Origin: Evernia prunastri
Lineage: Eukaryota; Ascomycota; Lecanoromycetes; Lecanorales; Parmeliaceae
DNA length: 64,000 nucleotides
Reading direction: 5' to 3'
Assembly (NCBI GenBank): GCA_003184365.1
Contig: NKYR01000075.1
Location: 124,398 to 188,397, forward strand
Every line of letters starts with the position of its first letter. Positions within the stretch are counted from its first letter, which is position 1. Below the pieces are notes generated by a model. That model was given only the letters and a program-made list of their open reading frames with translations, did no database searches and was not told the origin of the DNA. The position numbers were made by a program, and so were the translations under genes. Positions 11,446 through 21,126 of this stretch are shown here, piece after piece.

Positions 11446-11624
11446 GGGGTTAGTTCGAGTGTTTGGTTAGTCGAGTGTTTGAAAGAATCGATTTATGGAT
11501 ACTTCGTGCCTGTCACAGTTGACTCTATTTGTGGTTTTCTCTCAAAAGCGTATCAGTCGTTTTGGGATAGGTGATTGAATATGCGGGTCATGTTGAATGT
11601 GGGAACAGATTGGGTCGTTCCATG

Positions 11625-11790
11625 GCAGAATACGCTGACTGAGCTGGGCGATGTTTTGGCAACGGTCATCCGTGGCAGTCGAATGTCTGAAAGGACATCT
11701 TTATGGATACTTCGTCGCTGCCAAAATTCACTCTGCATCTTATTTTCCTTCAAAAGCTTATACGCCATTTAGTGATCAGTGGTCGGACAT
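11625..11790 (+). pseudogene. Decayed duplicate of the last exon and 3' UTR of the isochorismatase-family gene
   Basis: This segment aligns by eye with 11390-11575. Both carry a GAGCTGGGCGATG-like stretch encoding LGDVxATVI, then a shared TTTATGGATACTTCGT block and a TCAAAAGC(G/T)TAT block about 50 bp later. The original copy holds the final exon with its stop at 11445; this copy reads LTELGDVLATVI and then runs past the original stop position. Only the 3' portion is duplicated: no nucleophile-Cys exon precedes it, so it cannot make the enzyme. It may be a tandem duplication or the remnant of a lost paralogue. Confidence 0.7.
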
Positions 11791-12049
11791 GTGAGTCAAG
11801 GTAGAAATGGAAACTCGAACATACTAGGAAAAGATTGGGAACGCATGTATTATGAACGGTCTAAAAAGCTGCCAGATAATGAAATCCTCCATTTTCAGCC
11901 ATATCAACCCCCTCACTCAATGCTAACAAAGAAAGTATGCACAAAGTATTTCAACCCTCGCACTCGATGCACCACCAACCCATGCTCGCCATGCCATACC
12001 ATGCCATGCCATTCCTCATGATCCCATGAACTCAAGGCTGACCGAGCGC
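11791..12049. other. Short intergenic region with CCATGCCAT repeats
   Basis: Between the duplicated 3' end and the stop of the minus-strand acid protease. A short run of CCATGC/CCATAC units stands at about 11987-12013. No gene is seen. Confidence 0.5.
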
Positions 12050-13343
12050 TTACAAGTCCTTAGCGGCAAAACCAAGCCGAGGTCCACCAGTAGCGTCATC
12101 GAAGACGACAAATTGCGCCTTGAGGAAGACATCACCGAAGATGGATTGTCCGATGCCGTCATTGCTCTGGAGACCGCCGAAGCAGCTTCCGCTCTCAGAG
12201 GCAGGCGCGTAGTTCATGTAGCTACCTGGTACAACGGCCGCGTAACCTTCGATCTGGAGAGTGAGGTCGGGAAGGGTGGCATCGCAGCTGAAGATGTATC
12301 CACCGTCGGATTGGCTGTTGGAGGATCCGGAGACTTGAGCGTAGTAGGCGGAGACGAGGTCGTCTGGGAGGAGGAGAAGGGAAGTTCCGGTGTCGGCGAT
12401 GGCGGGGATGCTTTCGCTGACGGCCGATCCGGAACCAACGGTGTACCCGCTGGAAGTGAAGCCCCAGAAACCTTGGGAGTTGTCCACGGCGGTGTAGGTA
12501 ATGTCGCCGGTGTACTCGCTTGAGTCAATGTAGCCGAAGTTGTAGCTACCTGGCTCACCCTTCTTCAAGTTGGCGGTGAAGAGTGGAGACTCGAGGCTGG
12601 ACTCGGCATTGGCGAAGAAGGTCTGTTGCTGGTTCGGGGTGACGGTGTTGATAGAGCTGAAGGCGAGGCCGAGGAGACCATCACTCTGATCCTGAGCGAA
12701 CTCAGAACTGATTGTTTTGGCCAATTCGACAGCCTGGCCGGTGACGGATGTACCGCCGACGTTGACAACATCGGTGTAGACGTTACCGCTGGCTGAGCTA
12801 CCATCTCCGTAGCTTATACTCCAGGTCTCGCCGCTGTCGACTTTGGACGTGGTCGAGCTGGCTGGGTTGTAGATGTTGTGGCCGGTCTGCTCGTTCTTGG
12901 GCAGCTCGGAGGAGAACACCCATCTGCGATTTATTAGTGAAGGTTCAAAGAGTGAGACAACAGCAGACATACAAGTCAGAAGATCCAGTGTCAAAATCCA
13001 AATTCAAAGTCTGCCCGCCAATGGTGACAGACTCGAGATAAGCCTGGTCATACTGCTCCGGGCTGGCAGTAACCGTCCCATCATTGGTGCCCGCAGCCTT
13101 GGAAGCGGCAGCATTGACCACGGCAGGTGCATTCGCGCCAAGCTTGGCGTACTTTCCGTAGACGCGCGCCAGGGCAATAGGACCGGCTATCTTTTTGCCT
13201 TCGAGCTTTGGTGGACCCTGAGGGACCGTGAATTTGGTGGCGCCTGTAACATTGCTTGATCGCTTGGAGACGAACTGATGAGGAGCTGCGGCGACAATCG
13301 ATGCAAGGGCCGAAGCGGCGGCGATTTGTTGGAGAAGATGCAT
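12050..13343 (-). CDS. Penicillopepsin/aspergillopepsin-like secreted aspartic endopeptidase
   Basis: Two exons, 13343-12973 and 12923-12050, separated by a 49-bp intron, give 414 aa. The start follows from a signal peptide (MHLLQQIAAASALASIVAAAP). A basic propeptide of about 70 residues follows, then the mature two-lobed pepsin fold: first catalytic D118 (DTGSSDLW), flap ISYGDGSSASG, second catalytic D301 (IADTGTSLLLLPDD), and a Cys pair (FSCDA, SGSCFGG) for the usual C-terminal disulfide. The end (FGDVFLKAQFVVFD, LGFAAK) is canonical. The intron falls exactly after DTGSSDL. The enzyme is expected to degrade protein outside the cell at acid pH. It differs from the protease at 481-1978 in lacking a tetrabasic site, so the two probably mature by different routes. 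Confidence 0.95.
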
Positions 13344-14987
13344 GGTGAGTATGAACGAGGGTGATGCTGGAAGTGCAGATCAAGATCAGGAGTTTGAGAT
13401 TCTTGCGGTGGAAGATGAGCGAGTGAATGATACTGTTGCGGTACTTTTCCAGAGGGATATGATGGCTCCTTTATAGGCGTTTGGGTGTCCATCACGACGC
13501 TTCTCCTCCGAGTGGTCGATGAGCGCATTCCCTCCTTGGTGTCCATAGACCGCCAATAGAAGGTATGTTTCCGAGTGACACAAAGTGCATCGGCTGAATG
13601 CTGAGAATAGGGGAAGGAGAATCGGAGCAGGGTCCCGGGAAGGGCGAACCAACTTGGCTCAGCCATAGGCTCGACAGCAAATTGGTTCGCCACTGTTAAG
13701 GACAGTCCGACGGATGTGACAATCCAATGATACGATCTCTATATCTTCGTTGCTGAAGGCGGTGTTGTCGATCCCCCGAAATCCCCCAGGAATAGTAGAT
13801 CCAGTAGGGGTCCAGAGGCTGAAGTGGGAAGGTGGCGGAAGGTGATGGGAGGTTGCATTTGTACCTGCGTTGGTGCTTGATTGGCACAGGCTCTACTGTA
13901 GGAAGAACAGGCATCAAGGATCAATAGCAGCCCGAACCTTGAAACGAGGCCCGTGAGTGGATGCTATATGGGAATATATCCAATAAGGAAGGAAAAGAAG
14001 AGTTCTTGAGGATTGGGGAAAAGAAGAAAAGAAAGATGAACTTCCTCTCGGTACGCTCCGCGCCTTCCCTCCATCCACACCTTGACCTTGTATTATTGTT
14101 ACCTTCCCAATCGGGCAAGTGCGCCTGTGTGCATAGGCCAAGTCTGGCGAGTTGCAACCCCAGCCGCAATCGCCAAGGTACCTCGGTATGATAAGGATTC
14201 GCGAATCATCCTTTAGTATTGAGGACTGTCTGCGGCCGATGGAACAACATGCAGAGCAAACCTCCGCGAATCATCATTAGTTTCAACTCCTACGACCATT
14301 AGAATCATGCATACCATACCTCCCTGTTCGGGTACCTGCAGAAAAGGAAGGCATATTCCTTATCTTTTTCATCATGCTATTCAATAATCGTCATCTCCGT
14401 GAGTGAGTATTTGCTGCAAGTCCCCAGAAACGCAGTGATTGACCCGTGTTCTGCAAGGAACCAACTGTAAAACCACAGTCACGGATGCATTCACGGATGA
14501 CTAGATTCCTAGACCAGTTCGGCAAAGGAAGGGAACAGAGGCGCAGTAAGACAAGCACTACCTTAGGTCTCATACATCCCACATCCCACATCGTGGGACC
14601 CCAATCCTCGCTGACTGTTCTGCATTCCTGGCCCTGTTCTATTTTCCTTCGAATGCGGTCATCGCCGAATTTCACCTGAGCGCCAAGCCAGGCAGCAGAA
14701 GCAACATTGGTGGAGTACACTGACAGGTCAACCGAAGAATACTAAGAGCACAGGTCAATCCTCAGACTGATCCTCAAATTAGAATCATGATGTGGGTGGC
14801 AAAGTTATCCTAAATTTCGAAACGAAAGACTAGCTGGGCCTGCCGTAGCGTGTGCCTTTGCTGTTAGATTCTATCTTGACTGGGTATCTACCAAACGCCC
14901 GTGGATCTCTTTCGTTCATCATCAACTCGTACTCGGAGGTCTATCTTCCCGTTACCGTAGTCGAGATGTCCAGAGCATGACAGCACC
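13344..14987. other. Intergenic region, no gene recognised
   Basis: Upstream region of the acid protease on one side and downstream region of the metacaspase on the other. ORFs of 60-168 codons on the minus strand are Pro/Ser-rich shadows without a domain pattern. Confidence 0.5.
13470..13475 (-). promoter_or_regulatory. Probable TATA box of the penicillopepsin-like gene
   Basis: The minus strand reads CCTATAAAGG here, 127 bp upstream of the ATG at 13343. The position fits a TATA box with a 5' UTR of about 90-100 nt. Confidence 0.5.
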
Positions 14988-16101
14988 TCAGAATTTTAGC
15001 GGTTGGTTCAAATCGACCTGCGTACCAACGGAGAGTTGGGGTATCTGCTTGTATTTCCCCAGCAACATTTGCCTCGTATTTTGCAGAACCTATTAACCCA
15101 TGTCAGTTTCCACTCGGCCGTATACTTGGTCCGTGTCCATACCTCAACATAGCTCTGACCCGGGTTCGAGTACAGTGTCTCTAACAATGCCCAACTCATA
15201 GCCCCAACATGACTCCCAGCAATGTTTGCATCCGCGCTCGTCTGATCGTCTCTGCATCCACTGAACATGAACACACTTTTACCCTCATGAGCCCAGTCCT
15301 CTTGAAAGTGCTCTTCCTCCAGTCCCTCCTCGTGATGTTCACCTCTGTGTTTGAGCCCCTGGAAAAAAGATTGTGCACCAGCGAATAGAGCTTTGGCGTC
15401 GTTGATCTTAGTAGCGGAGAAGCCCCCCTGTAAAAGTCCTTGGGCGTGAGCTAAAAGGCTGATCCCTTCTTTAACGCTGTCGACTAGATTGACGTTGCCT
15501 TCAGAATCGGTGCGGTAGACGAAGGGAAGTTCAATGGCGGAGCCTGAGTGGCAACAGTCAAATACTACGAAGAGACTGCTGCTGGGGTGAAGCTTTGAGA
15601 CGAGATGGCGGTGCAAAGTATCGGAATCCAATTGCCCTTTGGTCTGGTAATCGACAGGCACAATCGTATCATCGTATCCGCTTTCCCGGTCACCGTCGGG
15701 ATCTCTGACTTGTCCACCGTGACCAGAGTAGTGTAGAAAGCATTGTGTATTTGGCTCGCTGACGAGCCAGTCCATTGCGGCTAGGATGTTGTGGCCAGAG
15801 GCGTAGAAGGGTCCCTGGCGGTCGTCGGTGAGAATGACCATACTGCGTTCATCGGTGGGGTAGCCGCGGGAGATGAGGAATTGGGACTAGAAAGGTCAAG
15901 TTAGCATATCATGGGCAGGAGATGCGTGATGGTTCGAAGTACCATGTTGCGGACATCTTGCCGGCAGCCTCGAAGGGCGCTTTGCTGGCCTTCATAATTA
16001 ATGCCGATGAGGAGGGATTTTCGACGAGTGGTCCGAGGACCGTAATTGTTCTGAAAGCCTTGGGTATCGTAGTTCTGGTATTGGGTATTGTATTGTGACA
16101 T
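14988..16101 (-). CDS. Type I metacaspase (caspase-like cysteine protease)
   Basis: Three exons, 16101-15943, 15886-15143 and 15089-14988; 1005 nt, 334 aa. The start MSQYNTQ is preferred over an in-frame Met 14 codons earlier, because the N-terminus then begins with the Gln/Tyr/Asn-rich prodomain typical of fungal metacaspases. The p20 region has RRKSLLIGINYEG, catalytic H109 (HYSGHGGQ) and catalytic C165 (DCCHSGS). The p10-like region includes VFMFSGCRDDQTSADA and GAMSWALLETL, and exon 3 supplies the conserved end (LLGKYKQIPQLS). Metacaspases are calcium-dependent, cleave after Arg or Lys, and act in protein-aggregate clearance and stress or ageing-related death. The prodomain is short, about 25 residues. 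The gene stands 290 bp from a divergently transcribed methyltransferase. Confidence 0.95.
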
Positions 16102-16391
16102 TTTTGCCGTTTTCTCTTGTTGCGAGGTTTGTAGCATCAGCAAAGCAGTCGGCCTCTCAGGGACGCCAAGCCATTAGCCTTGGCGTGCCTTGACACAACA
16201 GCTCTCGAGGCGTCTCACCTGGACCCCCCCCCCAGGCATGCGGTCAGCTTTGTCACTCTGCAGAATCCTTCGACAAGACAGCCTTGCCATACATCCCCTA
16301 CAATGGATCTACATGATAAAGCAGGGCAATCGTCTCTTCGCACAGCGAGGACATCTAGCAATTATATCGCCCGCCTGACTCACTAACAGCC
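16102..16391. promoter_or_regulatory. Divergent intergenic promoter region, metacaspase / methyltransferase
   Basis: A 290-bp space separates the two start codons, so both promoters must lie here. A C9 run at about 16226 and a GCCTTGGCGTGCC-like stretch are visible, but no clear TATA box. Co-regulation is possible and untested. Confidence 0.45.
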
Positions 16392-17366
16392 ATGGCATAC
16401 AACGACATTGACATCGACGAACTTCTCAAGATCTATGGCGTCAGCCCTGACTATCGTCCTCAGTTCGAACACCGTGTCAATATAGTCAAGTCATGGAACA
16501 TCCTTCCCGGCTCTCGTGTCCTCGAAATTGGTCCAGGACAAGGCGACTGCACCATTGTACTCGCTACAGCTGTGGGTGAGAGTGGACATGTCGATGCTGT
16601 GGATCCTGCTCCTCTGAGCTACGGTACGTCTCCCATTTCTTCCTTCTTGCACTTCGAATTGTTGTTCTTCGTCAACGCCATCTCACCGTCCTAAATAGGC
16701 TCCCCGGTCACAATCGGTCAATCCCAAGCCCAACTCTCCGCCTCTCATCTCGGCCCTCGCATCAGCTGGATTGAAGACTCTCCAGAACACCATCTGTCCG
16801 CTATCACGTCGTCCCAAGATCCATACACGCACGTCGTTCTATTTCACTCCCTCTGGTACTTCTCTTCGCCCTCCACCTTCCCCTCCCTCCTACGTCTCCT
16901 CCTCAACCACACAACGGCAGACGCAAGCCTCTACATCGCCGAATACGCCCTTCGTGCCCCTTCTCTAGCTTCGGTGCCGCACGTGCTGGCGGCCTTGACT
17001 TCAGCGAGGCTTCAAGCCGGAGATGACAGTGGGGATGCGAACGTGAGAAATATCAGCGGGCCGGAGTTTATAAAGAGTGCCGCAGGAAGAGAGGGCTGGT
17101 CTGTCAAAGAAGATAAAATACTGGAGCCGCCGAAAGGGCTGCAAGATGGAAGGTGGGAGGTTTTGAATATGTTGAGTGAGGATTCCGAGAGGAAAGTGCA
17201 GGAAGTGGTGAAGCGGGATGAAAATTCGGGAGCGGTCTTGAAGGGTATGAAAGAGGCTGTGGTGGGCGCTTTGGAGTCTGTGGAGGGTGGGGTGAAGGGC
17301 GTGGAGACAATGAATGTTTGGGTTGGGAAGCTGGATAGAGGACAGGGCTCGGAGGGCGTTGTGTGA
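16392..17366 (+). CDS. SAM-dependent methyltransferase (class I)
   Basis: Two exons, 16392-16623 and 16699-17366; 900 nt, 299 aa. Motif I is clear at about residues 50-58 (VLEIGPGQGD), followed by the acidic end of strand 2 (VDAVDPA) and a motif IV-like HVVLFHSLWYF. The second half (from about residue 180) is charged and less conserved; it could hold the substrate lid. This is a Rossmann-fold small-molecule type methyltransferase; nothing in the sequence separates a secondary-metabolite role from a housekeeping one. It is divergent from the metacaspase and 8.5 kb from the halogenase, too far to claim one cluster. Confidence 0.85.
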
Positions 17367-18389
17367 GTAGGATTGCTTGATCGGGTGCTAGAGTTTTGGT
17401 TCTCCTTGTTCAATGACAGTCTTTTCATATCCGTGCCATGCTTACATTCATTCGCTTTACAATAACCACACTACTACAGGTGAAAGGACCTCGTATCCAT
17501 ATCTGCCAGCAGACCCCTCATACTTTTACATCTCTGCCACCTTTACGCGCTGTGACCTCTAGCATCTCGATACCAGAGACCCTCGCTGCGCTGGCACGCT
17601 AGCCGTTTCATTATGAGTTAAAAGCGTCACATTTATGCCAACCACCCATCTCTCCTCACTAGCCTCAATCAATCTCCCACGTCTGCCTCTCAAATTGTTA
17701 ATTGAAACGAAAGCTACGACTGCTGTGCGTTGTCATTTCGCGTCCTTAAACAATTGGAGATGGAACATCATTGACGGCGATTGACTCCAGCTGGGAGTGG
17801 GTAACTTGGCCTCGGGATTGGAAAGCCGGAGAGGTCCTCCGATCCGGCAGGGGCCAGGAGTTGGCAGGAATTGAGCTGTGCTGATGCGCAAGGGACCTCG
17901 ATAGACGAAGCATCAGGCCGTCTCTGTCGTTCGCAAGGATACAGCACGATGGTTTCTTCGAGCTCAGGTCGCTTAAGGCGTTCTCGGGGAAGTTGGAACG
18001 ATATGAGTCCTAGGGAACACTTCTGTAGGGATCTCTCTGGTACTTAGATCTCGGATTTCAGCCCATGTACATTAATTTTGTATGGTTGATGATGCAAAAT
18101 TTGAATCGGAACTCATACTTGACATTTGGTATACACCAACAGACTTCCTAATCCAGAACACACTTGAACATAGCAGAAATGCAACACATGCTGAAGACGA
18201 TGCTGTTTTTCTTCTACTTTACCATTGGCAATAATAGCTCCTCATGTCGAGCTACCCTCAATCCAGACATGCTAAAGCGGTATGTAAGCCGGAGTTTCGG
18301 ACCAAAAAAATTACAAGTGAGGGGTCTTGTCGTTTCCTCTTTATCGTCGTCGTTGTTACTTCGCATTCAAGTAGATACCGCCCAACAGC
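17367..18389. other. Intergenic region, no gene recognised
   Basis: No motif-bearing ORF seen. The part 18040-18250 is AT-rich and precedes the small membrane-protein gene at 18390. An ORF overlapping that gene in another frame is a shadow. Confidence 0.5.
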
Positions 18390-18782
18390 ATGCCTCGTCC
18401 ACCAATCACCCCTGGTCGCCTCTGCCTGACCGTCACCGCACTCGTCACGTCCGTCGGTTGCTACATCGCCGACTGGAGCGCATCCCACGTCCTGAACCCC
18501 CGCTGGCCTCCCCATGCCAAATTCCACAACGGGCAGACCATGTCGTTCGGCCTCAGTCTGGGCATCCTGACCGCGTACTACACCTGGCGGGCAACCCCTC
18601 AGCCAAAGGACTCGTTGAGAACCGCGGCTATCTTCGGCAGTCTGTACCATGTTGCCGCCATCAGTGCCATTCTCTATCCTGGCACTCTGGCGGTTGACCC
18701 GGAGTTTGGGGAGGGCTTCCCGCAGCTCCCGCTGTTTTTGGGCATGACTGTGCTCCCGTGGCTGGGGTACCTGCTGGGTTGA
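18390..18782 (+). CDS. Small integral membrane protein (DUF6640-like)
   Basis: Single exon, 130 aa. About four hydrophobic segments are visible: residues 9-27, 52-66, 80-97 and 112-130. Between the first two lies NPRWPPHAKFHNGQTM, a strongly conserved loop in a fungal membrane-protein family that I recall as DUF6640; the name is from memory and should be checked. No enzymatic residues are recognised beyond the His pair in this loop. It is short, complete at both ends (ATG context ACAGCATGCC) and has codon usage like its neighbours. Function unknown. Confidence 0.7.
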   Translation: MPRPPITPGRLCLTVTALVTSVGCYIADWSASHVLNPRWPPHAKFHNGQTMSFGLSLGILTAYYTWRATPQPKDSLRTAAIFGSLYHVAAISAILYPGTLAVDPEFGEGFPQLPLFLGMTVLPWLGYLLG

Positions 18783-19759
18783 GGGGGGTTCGAGGAGAGA
18801 AATGTTGGAGTATGGGAATTGGATGTGAGGCGCATCCATGCCTAGACAGTGCTCTGCTGGCTGATCATTCGCGTGTGTCTACAGGGTTCGTTTACGCAAT
18901 ATATCAGATGCGAGTTTGGGTCACTTCATACGTAGCGAATTGCATGATCGCTGTGGCTTGTCTTTTCATCTTCCCATTGTGTTTTATCGTAGTCTCCTAC
19001 ACCACGCTCATCAACAACAAGAAATCGATCTTCTCAAAGCCATCTTCGTTTCCAAGCACAGCCCCTTCCTTTCCTCCTCCGCCTCTCGCTGTGCCTCAGC
19101 CTTCTCGCTAACCATCTAAGGTCTGTACTATACATGTTCATGACATACGTGCTCAGTTGTCTTACTCCCCTTCTGAGGAAGATATCCTGCGTGCGAATGA
19201 TATGCTGCGACGGAAGCCGGGGTTAATGGGGAAGTAAGACCGAGTAAGGCGAAGGAACGCATTTGACCTTGTCAACGTCGTAGGAGACGCACGGTAGAAA
19301 AGGAAAAAAGCGAAAAAGCGCTGTTTTATGTCAACTACCCGCATTTACTCAACAATGTATTTAGTGGATGATTGGTTGGCACGATCTAGGAGGATTGTGC
19401 TCGGACCACCAACCTTGCTGAACAGATACTGAAGCTTGTCATGGTGTCAGGAACCGCAAGATGTGTTGATCGGATATGGAATGAAATTTAATTCGCGAGC
19501 CACGAACATGTCTGCGCATGGCGGAGACCCTCTAACTATCCGCCAGATCTGAGCACTCTCCTCCGACGTCCAAAGAGCAATCGCTTTCACCCACGTCTTT
19601 TACTTAGAACGGAACGCGGTTGACGGTGAGTCGCTGAGATTTCACCGTCCTCGTCCCTTCGGCCTGCTTCGAAGTGTATTCGGACACCTCCACGTTCCAT
19701 CCGTGATCCGACGCACCATTGGCTTTCGACCAGCGGTACCTTCGACCTGTCAGGACATC
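18783..19759. other. Intergenic region, no gene recognised
   Basis: Downstream of the membrane-protein gene and upstream of the secreted-protein gene. ORFs at 18758-19111 have hydrophobic stretches but arise in the 3' flank and show no family pattern. Confidence 0.45.
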
Positions 19760-20398
19760 ATGACTCTCCAAAAATTCCTCACGACCGCAATACTTCTTCT
19801 GAGTGCAGCTTTAACGGCATGCGCGTATCCCCAAGCAAAAGACCTCGCAGAGGCAGAAATGCTCCGTCCACGGGCACTGTCCGGGGCGGTCCAGCACACG
19901 TCCACCCTCACCAACCTGACGCGGACCTCACCGCTACTGCCCTCAACAACAATCGGCGTCATCCGCTGTTTCGGCCTCGATCACGGCCGGCTACCCACCG
20001 ACGTCGAAGGCTGCCGCCCCACGCTCAACTACCTCCGCTCCTTCCCCGACTACCGCCGCATCCAAGACTTCAAGGAGGGCCGCTGGCCCAAGATCCCCTC
20101 CAAGCCCCCTTACGCCGTCCACCACACGCAGAGCACCTGCGCCGTGCAGATCGCGTCCGGGGACCCGGCCACCGTCGACGCCTTCTCGTTCGAGCAGGCA
20201 AGGGCGCTGGCGCTGGAGATCCTGGAGGTGTGTAAGGACCATGGGGGGTTCGGGGGCGTGGCGCCGATTGGGCGCGGGGTGGGGTGGTCGGTTGCTGTGG
20301 TTGGGTTTGGGATACTTCCGCCTCCCGAGCAGGCGGATATGATGCAAGCCGGCTCGGGGAATGGGACGGCAGTGGCGGTCAGCGTGGTCGAGGCTTGA
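19760..20398 (+). CDS. Small secreted cysteine-containing protein, effector-like
   Basis: Single exon, 212 aa from the ATG at 19760; an upstream in-frame Met at 19703 would bury the signal peptide, so it was rejected. Residues 1-22 are a signal peptide (LLLSAALTACAYPQ). The mature part has four Cys: RCFGLD, EGCRPT, STCAVQI and EVCKDH. Around them stand W-P-K-I-P-x-K-P-P, a helix with SFEQARALALEIL, and GGFGG followed by IGRGVGWSVAVVG. This C...EGC...C-x-I...C...GG layout is a recurrent fungal secreted-protein family of unknown function, seen often in plant-associated dothideomycetes. Two disulfides are likely. Whether it acts on a host is inference; nothing indicates toxicity. Confidence 0.75.
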   Translation: MTLQKFLTTAILLLSAALTACAYPQAKDLAEAEMLRPRALSGAVQHTSTLTNLTRTSPLLPSTTIGVIRCFGLDHGRLPTDVEGCRPTLNYLRSFPDYRRIQDFKEGRWPKIPSKPPYAVHHTQSTCAVQIASGDPATVDAFSFEQARALALEILEVCKDHGGFGGVAPIGRGVGWSVAVVGFGILPPPEQADMMQAGSGNGTAVAVSVVEA

Positions 20399-21126
20399 GA
20401 GCTATTTGCATTGATTTCTGTTCTAAATGATATATACTTGGGAGATAAACAAAAGCAGAATGAGTCTAGCGGCTGATATTGAGTCTCTTATTTGAGAGAT
20501 GTCAACGCCGGTGTGCATCTGCCGCGGAAATGTCTCCTGCTTTTCATCCGTCCTCTCCTCGCTCGATTCGATGGCAAGCTTCGGGTTTAATTGCAACCCT
20601 TTCTGGATTCGCCCTCGTTCCAACCTATAGTTCGACGACGTTTGCTCTCGGCAAAAAACTACCAGCATCTTTCAGTGCTGGAAAGTGGTATCTGCATTTC
20701 TCACCGACCCACTCGACCACCTGTGTTGCTCTTTGCTAAATCGTATCGTCCTGACAAGCCCTAGCTCAGAAGAAGAATCAGCTATGTCCATATCGCACCG
20801 CTGGCGACTACCAAAAGAGCAAAAGTCTCCGTTCCTGGACTTACTCTAATCGTGAAAGAAACTATAGTAGGCAAGCAGGAAGGTCGTACCCATCGGCCTG
20901 TAGAAGCTCCATTCGTGCCCTCTCCAATTTTCCCGATCCGTTGCGCATGTATGCTGTGGACCAATTGCGTCCAGCAGAACGTGTCGTTCCTTGTGCACGA
21001 GACGTGCACTCCAAAAAGGTGAACTGTTTCGACCAGAAGTGGAAGTTTTCGTGGTGGTTCTTCCGCTACGCACCCAATTTTGGTTCCAGCTCCTGAGTAT
21101 CTGCGCCACGCTGGTGACGCCTCATC
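20399..21126. other. Intergenic region between convergent genes
   Basis: Lies between the stop of the secreted-protein gene and the stop of the SET gene. The ORFs (75-87 codons) have no motif. Presumed 3' UTRs and terminators only. Confidence 0.5.

Noticed and set aside
13187..13693. 168-codon minus-strand ORF overlapping the acid protease start
   Set aside because: Runs antisense-frame through promoter and propeptide exon; the protease frame is clearly the real one.
15001..15030. GGTTCAAATCGACC resembling a tRNA T-loop
   Set aside because: It lies within the last exon of the metacaspase, and no cloverleaf can be built around it.
5864..17366. A single metabolite cluster joining halogenase, isochorismatase-family enzyme and methyltransferase
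   Set aside because: Genes are spread over 11 kb, interrupted by a protease and metacaspase, with no core synthase; adjacency alone is too weak.
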